A DNA stretch of 64,000 nucleotides from Hydrogenobaculum sp. 3684 (lineage in GTDB: Bacteria; Aquificota; Aquificia; Aquificales; Aquificaceae). The notes under the pieces are model-generated. The model made no database searches. It was not told the DNA's origin and was given only the letters and a program-made list of their open reading frames with translations. Of the stretch, positions 9,414-19,361 are shown one piece after another. Position 1 is the stretch's first letter; every line of letters begins with the position of its first letter. The position numbers and the translations under genes were made by a program. The stretch lies in contig NC_015557.1 of assembly GCF_000213785.1 (NCBI RefSeq), positions 682,001-746,000 on the forward strand. Direction: 5' to 3'.

Positions 9414-10557
9414 CTTTTATATAAAACCTTGCAAACACTTTAAACATTATAGGATAGATAAGCGAACTAAACACAGTGCCTATCAATATTGCTACGCCTT
9501 GAGCCGGTGTTATATACTTAATATCTGAAAGTATCTTGATAGAAGCTATTAAAAGTGTAAATGGAAAACTTATAAACAAACTAACAAATGGTAATTCTAC
9601 CAATCTAAAACCAGCCAAAAGCAAAATAAAAGATATACCAAACCTTATAACAAATAAAACGATACCTATTTCTACACCGCTCATAAGAATATTCTTGCTA
9701 ATGTAAGCTATATTTAAACTAAAACCCGTGTATACAAAAAACAAAGGTACAAAAAAACCAAAGGCCATATCGTAAAAGCTCTTATTTATAACTTCTTTTT
9801 TTCTTATTACATACCCTAATACCATACCGCTTAGCATAGAACCAAGTATAGGTTCCATACCTATTATCTCGAACAAAGAAGCTGATATAAACGTTGTAAA
9901 AAGAGCAAGTCTTATAAAAATATGAGTGTTCTCCAAAGATATGTTTCTCACAACTACTCTATATTCTTTTAGCTTGTTCTTTAGAGCTTTTGCAAACATA
10001 ATAGCTAATATAAGAACAACGTAGGTTATTATTGTTTTTACGATAGCCTGCGCAACACCAAACTTTAGCAACGCATTCACAAAACTTATATAAAATATAC
10101 TGCTTACCTCACCTACACTACCTAATATTAAAAGCTTTTGTCCCAAATCGGTCTTTATTATATTAGATTCTTTTAAAATCGGTAAACCAAGCCCTACTGA
10201 TATGAGTGGTGCAATCACTACATAAGAATGTTCTAAGCCAAGAGACAATGCGCTTAAGAAAGAAAACGGTATTAGCATGAATACGTATAAAAATACAAAT
10301 ATCAGCTCTCTTGGCTTGAACTCTTCCATAAAATCAAAATCCACTTCAAAACCAGCCAAAAACATTAAGATAAGAAAACCTATATAAGATATAAAAGCCA
10401 ATTCGCTTTTGTTTAGTATATCTTTCTCTAAAATAGTTCCAAACAATATACCTATTATAAATTCTACTAAAACAAGGGGAATTTTAACGTAATAAGATAC
10501 AATAGGGCTTACAATAGCCACCAACATACTTATTATTATTGGTAAGTGATGTATCAT
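9400..10557 (-). CDS. Kef/CPA2-type cation:proton antiporter, membrane domain only
   Basis: This is a predicted monovalent cation/proton exchanger of the inner membrane, with 385 residues and about 11-13 hydrophobic segments. Family-like features are LVEFIIGILFG, FLAGFEVDFDF and EPILGSMLSGMVLGY. It ends after the membrane domain, so it lacks the cytoplasmic TrkA-N/RCK domain of KefB and KefC and resembles NapA-type antiporters. The ATG overlaps the sbcC stop by 4 bases. The transported ion is not determined. Confidence 0.85.
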   Translation of the reverse strand: MIHHLPIIISMLVAIVSPIVSYYVKIPLVLVEFIIGILFGTILEKDILNKSELAFISYIGFLILMFLAGFEVDFDFMEEFKPRELIFVFLYVFMLIPFSFLSALSLGLEHSYVVIAPLISVGLGLPILKESNIIKTDLGQKLLILGSVGEVSSIFYISFVNALLKFGVAQAIVKTIITYVVLILAIMFAKALKNKLKEYRVVVRNISLENTHIFIRLALFTTFISASLFEIIGMEPILGSMLSGMVLGYVIRKKEVINKSFYDMAFGFFVPLFFVYTGFSLNIAYISKNILMSGVEIGIVLFVIRFGISFILLLAGFRLVELPFVSLFISFPFTLLIASIKILSDIKYITPAQGVAILIGTVFSSLIYPIMFKVFARFYIKDENI

Positions 10558-13439
10558 ACAACCTCTATTTTTGAGATACCATCCTTTGTTTTTGTTACTA
10601 TCAACCTATTTGGAAATTTTTCAGCCAAACTTTCAACGTGTGTAATAATACCTACCATTTTATTTATATTTTGACTCAAAAGCTCCAAAGCATTACCTAC
10701 TTTTTCTAGGGTTTCTTTATCAAGTGTACCAAACCCCTCATCTATGAAAAGTGATTTAAGATTTTGAGAACCCACAGCTTCGCTGAGTGCTAAAGCAAAG
10801 CACAAAGACGTTATAAAAGTCTCGCCACCGCTCAAAGATTTTATAGGCCTTGTATTTCCAAAAGCGTCCTCTACTACTATGCTATCTTTTTCACGAGACT
10901 TTTCTTCAACTTTAAAAGAATATAGAAACTCCATTTTTGAAGCGTATACGTTAGCGTATTTTACCAGTTCTTCTATTATTTTCTGAGATATATAGGCTTG
11001 CAGTGCATCGCTTTTCAAATCTTGTTCCAGTCTTTCATATATATTGTATTTCTTTTCAAGGTCTTTTATAGTTTCTTCAAGCTCTTTTATCTGTTTTTCG
11101 TTTTCTTTTGCCTGATTTATTTTAGAGCTTATAGAACCTATTTCTTGATTTAGCGTTTTCACATATTCTTCTAAGACTTCCAACATGTTTTCCAACTCTT
11201 GGGGTGGTGCTTCTTCCGTTATGTTTGCTATTTCATTTTCTTTTAATTTTATCTGTTCTTTTAAATTGGACAATTTTAATATATATTCATTGTATGTTCT
11301 TTCATAATTTTCTAAACGATTTAACTCTTCTAATACTTTTTCTTTATCTTCTATAGAAGACAATTTTGTCTCAAGTTCATTTAGTTCTTCGCTTATTGTA
11401 GTTTTTTTGGCGCTCAAAGAAGATACTTGTTCTTTTAAAAGCATGATACTTTTTTCATAAGTATTTATCATTTCTTTGGTATCTTCGTATATCTTTCTTT
11501 TGTCTTGTATTTCTTTTTTTATCTCATCTAACTTATTCTTATATTGATCTATAGCATTTTTTTTATTTTGCAAATGCCCTTCTTTAACACCGTAAGATAA
11601 AAGCTCTTTTTCTAAAGTTTTCAAAGATTCTTTTTTGCTGTATAAATCTTTTTCTAAAGCTTCTTTTTGTTTGTTTAAAAGCAAAATCTCATTTTCCAAC
11701 TTATCCTTTTTGCTTGTTAATTTCTCTAGATTTTTTTGTATATTATCCTGAAATTCTCTTCTTTGCTTTAATTCTTTTAATCTTGATTGTAAAATCTCTT
11801 TTTCCAACAATTCCTTTTCAAGGCTTTCTATTTCTTCTGAAAGTTTTTCCAACGCTTCTTTTTTTGATTTTAGTCTATCCTCTAACAAAGCAATTTTTCT
11901 TTTAATATCTTCTATATTTTTTATGATATCTTCTTCTATTTCTATATCTAGCATTGTAGTATGTTCTTTTTCGTGATAAACACCACCACAAACAGGACAA
12001 GTATCGTTTTCTTTTAAAAGGGTTTTTAACATGTTGCTATAATATAAGACAATATTATTCTTGTTGGCGTTTAACTCTTGATCTAATTCTTTTTGTTCTT
12101 CTTTGTATTTTAAAATCTCTTTGTTTATATCATCTACTTCTTCCATTAGCTTTTTTTGTTCTAATAGTTTTTTATTCTTTTCTTTTTCCTTTAACTCCAA
12201 TTGACTCATCATCATTGTAATATTTTCAATATCTTTTTCAATAGCTTCTTTATCTACTTCTTTTGAGAGATTTTCATAGTGTTCTATCTCAGCTAATAAT
12301 GTTGATCTTTCTCCTTTTTTAATTTTCAACTGCTGTTCAAGATCCCTTATTCTAGTTTCATCGTTTGTTATATAAGATTCTATCGATAATGCATTCTCTA
12401 ATATCGATATTATTTTATAGCCTCTTTCTACGCGCTCCTCTTGATATTTTGTCTGTTCGTAATCGGCTTTTATTGTTTCAAAATTCATCAAAAGTTTGTT
12501 GTATTCTTGTTCTTTCAAAAAATACTCTTTATTTTTTTTATCAAACTCAAGCGCTGTTTTCTCTAATTCGTTTTTTAACTTTATATACCTTTCTATATCT
12601 GATTTTAGGCTAAGTTTTGGTTTTAAAAACTCAATACGTTTTTTGATAAGCTCCATTTTCTCTTTTTGGTTTTCTAGATTTTCATATTCGGCTGTTAGTT
12701 TGTTTAGTTCGGTTTTTAATTCTTGCTTTTTTTTGGCTTTACTAAGCTTTTCTAATAAAACTTTTTTTTCTGAAGTTTTAACACTAAGCTCTTGCTCCAA
12801 AGAATCTAGTTTCTTTTGAAGCTCTTCTACATTTTCTTGAGTAGATTTTAAGTTATCTATCATTAGCAATATCGAATCTATTTCATTTTTTAAATCTTTT
12901 TTTTGAGAAGCTGCAAGCTCTCTCATTTTATCTATTTTATCTAAATTGCTTAATCTCATTATTATTTCTCTTCTTTCTTGTGGGCTTTCTGGTTTAATAA
13001 ACTTTGCAAATTCTCCTTGGGGCAAAACTATCACTTTTGTAAAAGTATCGTAATCCATGTTCAATATTTCTTTTATTCGTTCTTCCCTTAGCTTATTTTT
13101 TTCTTCTGTAATTATTTCTTTTCCATTTTCTTTTAAAGAAACTACGATATTTTTACCGCTCTTTAAATATCTTCCCACGGTGTATGTTTTATCGTTCAAA
13201 GAAAATGTTAAGGATACTCTAAAAAAATCTTTCCCTTTTGATATGTAGTCTTCTTTAGAAGCTCCTTTTTCAAATCTTGGGCATTTACCGTAAAGGGCAA
13301 ATGTGATAGCATCTATTATGGTGGTCTTGCCAGCTCCGGTCATTCCAGTGATGGCAAACAAAGAAAGATCAGAAAAATCTATAACAGTTTTTTCCTTGTA
13401 AGACAAAAAACCCTCTAACTCCAATACCAAAGGTCTCAT
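10554..13439 (-). CDS. sbcC: SbcC/Rad50-like DNA double-strand-break repair ATPase
   Basis: This is the ATPase subunit of the SbcCD (Mre11-Rad50) nuclease, which cuts hairpins and protein-blocked DNA ends. Its 961 residues are arranged as an N-terminal ATPase half, a long coiled coil rich in E/K/L, a zinc hook CPVCGG at about residue 480, a second coiled coil, and a C-terminal ATPase half. Walker A GMTGAGKTT is at residues 32-40; the C-terminal half has KSLSGGET (signature) and SLFIDEGFGTLD (Walker B, D-loop). The partner SbcD is not adjacent. The rhodanese lies upstream with a 4-base overlap. Confidence 0.95.
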   Translation of the reverse strand: MRPLVLELEGFLSYKEKTVIDFSDLSLFAITGMTGAGKTTIIDAITFALYGKCPRFEKGASKEDYISKGKDFFRVSLTFSLNDKTYTVGRYLKSGKNIVVSLKENGKEIITEEKNKLREERIKEILNMDYDTFTKVIVLPQGEFAKFIKPESPQERREIIMRLSNLDKIDKMRELAASQKKDLKNEIDSILLMIDNLKSTQENVEELQKKLDSLEQELSVKTSEKKVLLEKLSKAKKKQELKTELNKLTAEYENLENQKEKMELIKKRIEFLKPKLSLKSDIERYIKLKNELEKTALEFDKKNKEYFLKEQEYNKLLMNFETIKADYEQTKYQEERVERGYKIISILENALSIESYITNDETRIRDLEQQLKIKKGERSTLLAEIEHYENLSKEVDKEAIEKDIENITMMMSQLELKEKEKNKKLLEQKKLMEEVDDINKEILKYKEEQKELDQELNANKNNIVLYYSNMLKTLLKENDTCPVCGGVYHEKEHTTMLDIEIEEDIIKNIEDIKRKIALLEDRLKSKKEALEKLSEEIESLEKELLEKEILQSRLKELKQRREFQDNIQKNLEKLTSKKDKLENEILLLNKQKEALEKDLYSKKESLKTLEKELLSYGVKEGHLQNKKNAIDQYKNKLDEIKKEIQDKRKIYEDTKEMINTYEKSIMLLKEQVSSLSAKKTTISEELNELETKLSSIEDKEKVLEELNRLENYERTYNEYILKLSNLKEQIKLKENEIANITEEAPPQELENMLEVLEEYVKTLNQEIGSISSKINQAKENEKQIKELEETIKDLEKKYNIYERLEQDLKSDALQAYISQKIIEELVKYANVYASKMEFLYSFKVEEKSREKDSIVVEDAFGNTRPIKSLSGGETFITSLCFALALSEAVGSQNLKSLFIDEGFGTLDKETLEKVGNALELLSQNINKMVGIITHVESLAEKFPNRLIVTKTKDGISKIEVV

Positions 13440-13789
13440 AAATCGTCAAAGCTACCTATTGTTTCATAAGGCCATTCCAACATTCCACCTCTTATATTAA
13501 AAGCTTCAAAACCAAGTTGCCTTAGTGCATAAGTAGCGCAAGCGCTTCTACCACCACTTAAACATATAATTAGATATTTCTTTGATTTATCTAGCTCTTT
13601 GTAAGTTTTCATCAAGGTATCAAGAGAATAAAGTTTAGCCCCTTCTATACGCCATTTATCATATTCCATTTTTGTTCTTACATCCAACAGTACGTAATCT
13701 TTGTTTTTTTCCAGAAGCGTTTTTGCTTCTTCTGCTGAAACGGAAGGTACTTTATCAAAACATATATTTTCTTCAGAAGGTAAAGACAT
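13436..13789 (-). CDS. Single-domain rhodanese sulfurtransferase
   Basis: This 117-residue cytoplasmic protein with one rhodanese domain probably carries sulfane sulfur. Seen: [19 protein letters not shown] (the conserved DVR..E...GHI-like segment) and the active loop CLSGGRS with catalytic Cys76. It lies between panD (17-base overlap) and sbcC (4-base overlap). A sulfur-oxidising lifestyle would make such carriers useful, but no pathway is shown by the neighbours. Confidence 0.9.
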   Translation of the reverse strand: MSLPSEENICFDKVPSVSAEEAKTLLEKNKDYVLLDVRTKMEYDKWRIEGAKLYSLDTLMKTYKELDKSKKYLIICLSGGRSACATYALRQLGFEAFNIRGGMLEWPYETIGSFDDL

Positions 13790-14150
13790 GCTCCATATCC
13801 CTTTTTACTTCCAATATATTGTTTTTATCGTCTACATATACAAGGTAAGGTCTAAAATGAGGTAGCTCTTCTTCTTCCACTTCTGCATAAGAGGCTATGA
13901 TTATAATATCACCTGGCATACATAACCTTGCAGCTGCACCGTTTAGGGATATCTCACCGGGCCTTCCTGGTATCACATAGGTAGAAAACCTATTTCCGTT
14001 GTTTACGTTGTATATATCCACTTTCTCAAACACTACAAACTTTCCAGCCTCTAAAAGCCTTTCATCTATAGATATTGAACCTTCGTAATTGAGGTTGGCT
14101 CCTGTAACAGTGGCTCTATGTATCTTTGCTCTTAAAATATGCCTTTTCAA
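13773..14150 (-). CDS. panD: Aspartate 1-decarboxylase
   Basis: It makes beta-alanine from aspartate for pantothenate and CoA. The product is a 125-residue proenzyme that cleaves itself between Gly24 and Ser25 to create the pyruvoyl cofactor; the site is visible in NYEGSISID. Other conserved parts are [23 protein letters not shown] and LNGAAARL. The start is a TTG at 14150: the reading gives [13 protein letters not shown], the usual N terminus, and AAGGAGG lies 7 bases upstream. No ATG is available in this region. Confidence 0.96.
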   Translation of the reverse strand: MKRHILRAKIHRATVTGANLNYEGSISIDERLLEAGKFVVFEKVDIYNVNNGNRFSTYVIPGRPGEISLNGAAARLCMPGDIIIIASYAEVEEEELPHFRPYLVYVDDKNNILEVKRDMEHVFTF

Positions 14151-14174
14151 TGAAATACCTCCTTGTAAAATATT

Positions 14175-14180
14175 ATTATA
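14175..14180 (-). promoter_or_regulatory. Predicted -10 of the panD transcript
   Basis: TATAAT on the minus strand between ileS and panD, with a TTGTAT-like -35 at about 14197-14202 (16-base spacing). It predicts a leader of about 18 bases containing the panD SD, so panD-rhodanese-sbcC-antiporter would start here rather than by read-through from ileS. Confidence 0.5.
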
Positions 14181-14216
14181 TTAAAATCTTATAAAAATAC
14201 AATGAAATATAATATC

Positions 14217-16979
14217 TTAAATATTTTGAGAACATCTTGGACATACGCCATTTATCATAGTTTCTACATAAAGCCAACACCTTGGGCATTTTTCACCTTT
14301 GGCTTTTTCTACCTTAATACGGAGTTTTGTATACTCACCCTCCTCGCCATCATTTTCTGCTATTTCCACTTGGCTTACGGTAAAAAACGAATGAAGATAG
14401 TCTTTGTATTTTTCTAAAAGCTTATAAAACTCTTCATTTGGCTTTATAACAACCCTTGCTTCGTAAGGATGTTTTATAATATCATTTTTACGCTCCATCT
14501 CTATAGCTTTTAATACATCTTTTCTAAGAAGTAAAAGTTTTTGGTAGTCTTTTAAAAGCTCTTCATCGGTAAAATCTGAAGCTTTGTATTCATTCATAAA
14601 TATACTTTCTGGCAGATGGTTTTCTATGCTTTTCATATAAGAATAAGTCTCCTCAGCGGTGAAACTAAGTACCGGAGAAAGAAGAATTGTAAGATTTTTA
14701 AGTAAGAAATAAAGCACCGTTTGAGCTGACAACCTTTCAAAAGAACCACTTTTATACATATAAAGTCTATCTTTTAGTACATCAAAATACAAAGCCGACA
14801 AATCTATGCTGACAAATTCCATCAACCTATGGTAAAACCTATGATATTGATAATTTTTATAAAAGCTAAAAAGCTCTTCAAAAACCTTTGAAGCGTAAGC
14901 ATACATGTATCTATCAAAGTGATGTAGTTTATCTGGTGCTATAGAAAACTCATACTTAAAGTCGTATAAATTTCCAAGACAATACCTCAACGTGTTTCTT
15001 ATTTTCTTATAATCTTCAGCTAGGCGTTTTAATATAGATTTTCCAAGTTTTATATCTTCAGTATAGTCCTCTGATATAACCCAAAGTCTTAATATATCTG
15101 CACCGTATTCTTTTATAATCTCAAGAGGTGATATAACGTTTCCTTGGGATTTTGACATTTTGTGGCCTTTTTCATCTACGGTAAACCCATGGGTAACTAC
15201 AGATTTAAAAGGGGCTTCTCCGTAAGAAGCAATGGATTCCAACAAAGAAGCTTGGAACCAACCTCTGTGCTGATCTGAACCCTCTAAGTAAACATCTGCT
15301 TTTTCTATGCCTCTTGGCCTTAATACAGAAGCATGAGAAGAACCAGAGTCAAACCATACATCTAAAATATCCGTTTCTTTTACAAAGTCTTTGGAACCAC
15401 ATTTTTTACATACTGTATCTGGTGGCAAAAGCTCTTTTTCGTCTTTTTTAAACCATTCGTCGGCTCCGTAAGGTGAGTGTTCAAATATCTTTGCCACATA
15501 CTCAAATATATGAGATTCTAAAAGAGGTTCACCACAGCGCTTGCAATAAAATATCGTTATAGGTACTCCCCAAAATCTTTGTCTTGATATGCACCAATCA
15601 GGTCTATTTTGAAGCATAGAAAGCATACGATTTTGTCCAGTCTTTGGTATCCATTTTACGTTGTAAGTTTCTTCTATAGCTTTTTCTCTTATGCTCTTAT
15701 TGTGAAGTTTTTGGCTTTTAATATCAACACCTATAAACCACTGAGGAGTAGCTCTATATATTACCGGGTTTTTACAACGCCAACAGTGGGGATAAGAGTG
15801 CAAAATCTCCTCTTCCTTTAAAAGAAAGCCTGTTTGTTTTAGGTGCTCTATAATAACGTTGTTTGCTTCAAATACATTTAAACCTCTTATAAACTCAGGA
15901 GCTTCTTCTGTAAATCTACCAGACTCATCCACCGGTGAAAACGGCTCTAAGCCGTATCTTAATCCCACTATATAGTCTTCCATACCGTGCCCAGGTGCCA
16001 TGTGGACAAAGCCTGTACCAGTACCAGCTTCCACAAATTCAGAAGGATATATCTTGCCCGTTCTTTCTATAAAAGGATGCTGATATTCTAATCCTGTAAG
16101 CTCTTTACCTTTTAAAGAAGCTATAAACTCTTTATTTTTTACATATTGACTTTGCTTTTCCAACAAAAGAAGATAGTTATCTTCCTCAACAACCACGTAC
16201 TCTATATCTTCTGAAGCCATCACACCTAAGTTTGCAGGAAGTGTCCAAGGAGTAGTTGTCCAAATTACTATTGAAATAGGTTTATCTGGTAAATCTAGCT
16301 TTTGTCTTAAAACATTTTCCGATTGTTTTAAAAGCTCAAACCTCACGTATATAGATATATCTTTTTTTTCTTTGTATTCTACTTCAGCTTCTGCTTCAGC
16401 GGTTTTGTCGTATATACACCAATAAACCGGTTTGTTTCCTTTGTAAAGCACACCGTTTTGAAGACATCTTCCTATTTCCCTTACCTCTTGAGCTTCGTAT
16501 TTAGGGTCCATGGTTAGGTATGGATTTTCCCAATCACCTAACACACCTAATCTAAGAAATTCCTCTTTTTGAATACTTACAAACTTAGAAGCGTACTCTC
16601 TACAGAGTCTTCTAAACTCATCCTTTGGTATGCTTTCTTTATTTATTTTTTTTGCTTTTAGCTCTTTTTCCACTTGCTGTTCTATTGGAAGGCCATGACA
16701 ATCCCATCCTGGCTTATAATCTACATCAAAACCTTCTATCAAAGCTACCTTACATATTATGTCTTTTAAAATTTTGTTTAAAGCGTGTCCTATATGGATG
16801 TTGCCGTTGGCATAAGGTGGCCCATCGTGCAATACAAAAAGTTGTTTCCCCTTTCTTTGTGCTCTTAATTTTTCATACAACCCTTCCCATCTTTTAAGAA
16901 TCTCCGGCTCTTTTTCCGATAAATTTGCTTTCATTGGAAAGTCTGTTTTCGGCAAGTTGATAGTGTCTTTGTAATCCAT
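14217..16979 (-). CDS. ileS: Isoleucyl-tRNA synthetase
   Basis: This class I aminoacyl-tRNA synthetase charges tRNA-Ile; it is 920 residues long. The HIGH motif is IHIGH at residues 61-65 after [15 protein letters not shown] lies in the second half. The editing domain shows [14 protein letters not shown] and [14 protein letters not shown]. Zinc-binding clusters CKRCGEP/CKKCGS and the C-terminal CPRCW...CPRCSQNI are typical of bacterial IleRS with the C-terminal zinc finger. No SD is visible; a TAAAAT hexamer lies 8 bases before the ATG. Confidence 0.98.
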   Translation of the reverse strand: MDYKDTINLPKTDFPMKANLSEKEPEILKRWEGLYEKLRAQRKGKQLFVLHDGPPYANGNIHIGHALNKILKDIICKVALIEGFDVDYKPGWDCHGLPIEQQVEKELKAKKINKESIPKDEFRRLCREYASKFVSIQKEEFLRLGVLGDWENPYLTMDPKYEAQEVREIGRCLQNGVLYKGNKPVYWCIYDKTAEAEAEVEYKEKKDISIYVRFELLKQSENVLRQKLDLPDKPISIVIWTTTPWTLPANLGVMASEDIEYVVVEEDNYLLLLEKQSQYVKNKEFIASLKGKELTGLEYQHPFIERTGKIYPSEFVEAGTGTGFVHMAPGHGMEDYIVGLRYGLEPFSPVDESGRFTEEAPEFIRGLNVFEANNVIIEHLKQTGFLLKEEEILHSYPHCWRCKNPVIYRATPQWFIGVDIKSQKLHNKSIREKAIEETYNVKWIPKTGQNRMLSMLQNRPDWCISRQRFWGVPITIFYCKRCGEPLLESHIFEYVAKIFEHSPYGADEWFKKDEKELLPPDTVCKKCGSKDFVKETDILDVWFDSGSSHASVLRPRGIEKADVYLEGSDQHRGWFQASLLESIASYGEAPFKSVVTHGFTVDEKGHKMSKSQGNVISPLEIIKEYGADILRLWVISEDYTEDIKLGKSILKRLAEDYKKIRNTLRYCLGNLYDFKYEFSIAPDKLHHFDRYMYAYASKVFEELFSFYKNYQYHRFYHRLMEFVSIDLSALYFDVLKDRLYMYKSGSFERLSAQTVLYFLLKNLTILLSPVLSFTAEETYSYMKSIENHLPESIFMNEYKASDFTDEELLKDYQKLLLLRKDVLKAIEMERKNDIIKHPYEARVVIKPNEEFYKLLEKYKDYLHSFFTVSQVEIAENDGEEGEYTKLRIKVEKAKGEKCPRCWLYVETMINGVCPRCSQNI

Positions 16980-16987
16980 AGATGTAT

Positions 16988-16993
16988 ATTTTA
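16988..16993 (-). promoter_or_regulatory. Predicted -10 of ileS (near-leaderless)
   Basis: TAAAAT on the minus strand, 8 bases before the ileS ATG. Transcription would begin at or next to the start codon. No SD is present and no clear -35 was found. Confidence 0.35.
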
Positions 16994-17020
16994 CAATACT
17001 TTTTTATTAAAAGCTTTAGA

Positions 17021-17100
17021 AACTAGAGAGAGGCAAAGACTCGTTTCAGATCTAAGGAAAGTCAAAGAGCGGAAAACGGCTGATAGCACACTTTACAACT
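17021..17100. other. GC-rich intergenic island, possible small RNA
   Basis: The ileS/17171 divergent gap is 191 bases. Its flanks are very AT-rich, but this 80-base core has 34 G+C bases (about 43%). It contains short complementary pieces (GACT at about 17038-17041 with AGTC at 17060-17063; GCT/AGC around 17079-17087). It lies outside both predicted leaders, because each flanking gene has its own -10 close to its start. No known riboswitch motif was recognised. Strand and boundaries are unknown. Confidence 0.3.
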
Positions 17101-17154
17101 CAAAACCCTTATTTTAAAATTTTAACAAAGAAAGCTCTACTTATGATTTTAGTT

Positions 17155-17160
17155 TATAAT
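17155..17160 (+). promoter_or_regulatory. Predicted -10 upstream of the CgeB-like gene
   Basis: TATAAT ten bases before ATG 17171. The predicted leader is only about 3 bases, too short for an SD. Confidence 0.45.
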
Positions 17161-17170
17161 AGTTTTTATT

Positions 17171-18394
17171 ATGAAAGGAATTTTTGTAAGAACACCTGGA
17201 CTTAGCTACAACGCTCATTATGTGGAGCGCATGGCTCAAAAACTAAACCAATTTGGTATAGAGATTATATTTTATGATATTGATTATAACAATATAGATG
17301 CTTATGTAAACTTTTTACAAGAGCAAAGGCCATTTTTTGTAATGGATGTAAATGGTTCTGCTTTGGTTTACGGTGAATCCAACGGCAATAGAGTTTCTTT
17401 GTGTGATGCTTTTGGCTTTTTACATATAAGTGTTTTTACTGAAGATCCGATGCTATATTATCCTGCTCTTTTCAATGGAAGAGAGTCTAGAAACTTTATA
17501 CAAATGATAACAGATATGAAACATGCTGATTTCTTAAGAAGTATAGGCTATCAAAATATATACTTTTTAGCTCCTTTTGTATCTGAAGAACTACTACAAA
17601 GACCGATAACCCAAGAAAAGGAAATAAAAGTTCTTTTCCCAGGCCCTATCGTGGATCCAAATATCATAGTACAAGAAAGCGCAAAAATCTTCCCAGAAGA
17701 GGTAATGCCAGTATTCGTAGAGGTTGGGGAGTTCATGCGAAGAAACCCAGAAGTAGATGTTATATTCGCTGTAGAATATATGCTTCCATTTTTTAACTAC
17801 GAAATACAAGAAAAATTTTTAAAATGGAGGAACGAATCACCAGAAGCTTATATAAACTTTTTGGTAAACGTTGGACTTTACAATACAGCAAGAAAAAGAC
17901 TCTTTGTAATAAGCTTTTTGGAAGGTATAGATATAAAGATTTTAGGAGATTCTCAAGTACCGTTAAAAGAAGGTCAAGAGGTAATAAGCGCCGAAACCCA
18001 AGAGGATGTCTTAAACATATACGCAAACTCCATGATAACGTTTCTTAGCTTTCCTTCGATAGTACCTTCTGGAATAGGCTTTACACCCATTGAAGTCATA
18101 TCTCAAGGTTCTTGTGCTTTTATAGATTACAGAGCATCCCTACCGGGATTTTTTATACCAGACCAAGAGATAGTGGCTTATACCCCTCTTGATAGGCTTG
18201 AAATAGAAGAAAAACTAATATTTTTCTTAGAAAACGAAGACCAAGCTATGGAGATTGCAAAAAATGGCCGCTCTAAAGTAGAGTCAAGCTTTACAGAAAC
18301 CCAAAGAGCTCAGTTTGTAGCAGATATAATAAAGCAAATTTACGAGCAATCAATTGGTAGCACTTTGGACAACCAACAAGAGACTACAAACTAA
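17171..18394 (+). CDS. Possible CgeB-like glycosyltransferase
   Basis: This is a 407-residue soluble protein. The N terminus (KGIFVRTPG, then ERMAQKLNQFGIEIIFYDID) looks like the first Rossmann half of a GT-B enzyme. The C-terminal part, with FTPIEVISQGSCAFIDY, a later FFIPDQEIVAYT and FFLENEDQAMEIAKNGRSKVESSFT, resembles the donor-binding and trailing helix region of CgeB/GT4-type glycosyltransferases. It precedes lpxK by 19 bases, which suits an envelope role. The family call is tentative; neither substrate is known. Confidence 0.5.
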   Translation: MKGIFVRTPGLSYNAHYVERMAQKLNQFGIEIIFYDIDYNNIDAYVNFLQEQRPFFVMDVNGSALVYGESNGNRVSLCDAFGFLHISVFTEDPMLYYPALFNGRESRNFIQMITDMKHADFLRSIGYQNIYFLAPFVSEELLQRPITQEKEIKVLFPGPIVDPNIIVQESAKIFPEEVMPVFVEVGEFMRRNPEVDVIFAVEYMLPFFNYEIQEKFLKWRNESPEAYINFLVNVGLYNTARKRLFVISFLEGIDIKILGDSQVPLKEGQEVISAETQEDVLNIYANSMITFLSFPSIVPSGIGFTPIEVISQGSCAFIDYRASLPGFFIPDQEIVAYTPLDRLEIEEKLIFFLENEDQAMEIAKNGRSKVESSFTETQRAQFVADIIKQIYEQSIGSTLDNQQETTN

Positions 18395-18401
18395 AACTTG
18401 A

Positions 18402-18407
18402 TATACT
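18402..18407 (+). promoter_or_regulatory. Predicted -10 of lpxK (leaderless)
   Basis: TATACT six bases before ATG 18414, with no SD between. It lies in the 19-base gap after the previous gene, so lpxK may have its own leaderless start besides read-through. Confidence 0.35.
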
Positions 18408-18413
18408 TATTAA

Positions 18414-19361
18414 ATGAACTTCATAAGGGGGCTTTTGGCTCCGGCTTCTTTTCTATACGGGGCTGGTATATGGCTTAGGAATAAACTTTTTGATTTTAAT
18501 ATACTAAAAGCCAAACACCCAGGTGTTTTTGTAATATCTATAGGAAATCTAAGCGTAGGTGGAACTGGTAAAACCCAAGTTTCTATATACCTTGCAAAAG
18601 CGTTAAAAGATTTAAACCCTTGTATATTATTAAGAGGTTATAAAAGAGCATCAAGGGAAAACCTTATAGTTAGCTCTTTTGATACAAAAATCTATGGAGA
18701 TGAGGCTGTAGAAATATTTCTAAAAACCAAAGCCAATGTTGTAGTAGCTTTTAAGAGAATAGAAGGAGCTGAGATATGTAAAAAATTAGGTTCAAAGATA
18801 ATAATATTAGACGATGCTTTCTCTCATAGATATATAAAAAGGGACTTAGATATTTTGCTAATGCCAGCAAACCGTACAAAAGACCATCTTCTTCCTTGGG
18901 GAAACCTAAGAGAGCCTTATAGTTCTATAAATAGAGCAGATGCTTTAATTATAACAAGATTAGAGTCTTTTGATATGCCTAATATCAGTATAAACAAACC
19001 TATCTTTAGAGCAAAAGCTATTTTTAGAGCCTTTGTAGATAAAAATTTTGAAGATGTTGATATATCTTATGTAAAAGGTAAAAGTTTTAGCATAGTTTGT
19101 GCTATAGGAGATGAAAAGCCCTTTATAAAGTTCGTTGAAAATCTATCAAAAGATATAGGGTTTATTATAGAAGATATAAAAGTTTTTCCAGATCATTACT
19201 TTTTTAAAAAAGAAGATTTAGAGCCAGGTAAAAATTATATCTGCACCACAAAAGACCTTGTAAAACTTAGAGACTTTGATCAATTTATTTTGGGTGTTGA
19301 TACTACGTTAGATATTCCTGGTTTTATAGATTTTGTAAAAAATAAATATGAGAAAACATAA
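18414..19361 (+). CDS. lpxK: Tetraacyldisaccharide 4'-kinase
   Basis: It adds the 4'-phosphate to the lipid A disaccharide at the inner membrane. Its 315 residues are close to the family norm. The N-terminal hydrophobic helix (FIRGLLAPASFLYGAGIW) anchors it, and the P-loop GNLSVGGTGKTQ lies at about residues 44-55. ILDDAFSHRYIKRDLDILL matches the conserved DDGxQhxxlxrD segment with His replaced in part (DDAFSHR). It shows that this organism makes lipid A. The 3' end overlaps the next gene by 14 bases. Confidence 0.93.
   Translation: MNFIRGLLAPASFLYGAGIWLRNKLFDFNILKAKHPGVFVISIGNLSVGGTGKTQVSIYLAKALKDLNPCILLRGYKRASRENLIVSSFDTKIYGDEAVEIFLKTKANVVVAFKRIEGAEICKKLGSKIIILDDAFSHRYIKRDLDILLMPANRTKDHLLPWGNLREPYSSINRADALIITRLESFDMPNISINKPIFRAKAIFRAFVDKNFEDVDISYVKGKSFSIVCAIGDEKPFIKFVENLSKDIGFIIEDIKVFPDHYFFKKEDLEPGKNYICTTKDLVKLRDFDQFILGVDTTLDIPGFIDFVKNKYEKT

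Noticed and set aside
10554-13439. Several open frames on the plus strand inside sbcC
   Set aside because: They are antisense shadows of the AT-rich coiled-coil coding region, without SD or recognisable domains.
17079-17088. Hammerhead ribozyme core in the GC-rich island
   Set aside because: The sequence is CTGATAG, not CTGANGA, and no matching GAAA core with stems was found.
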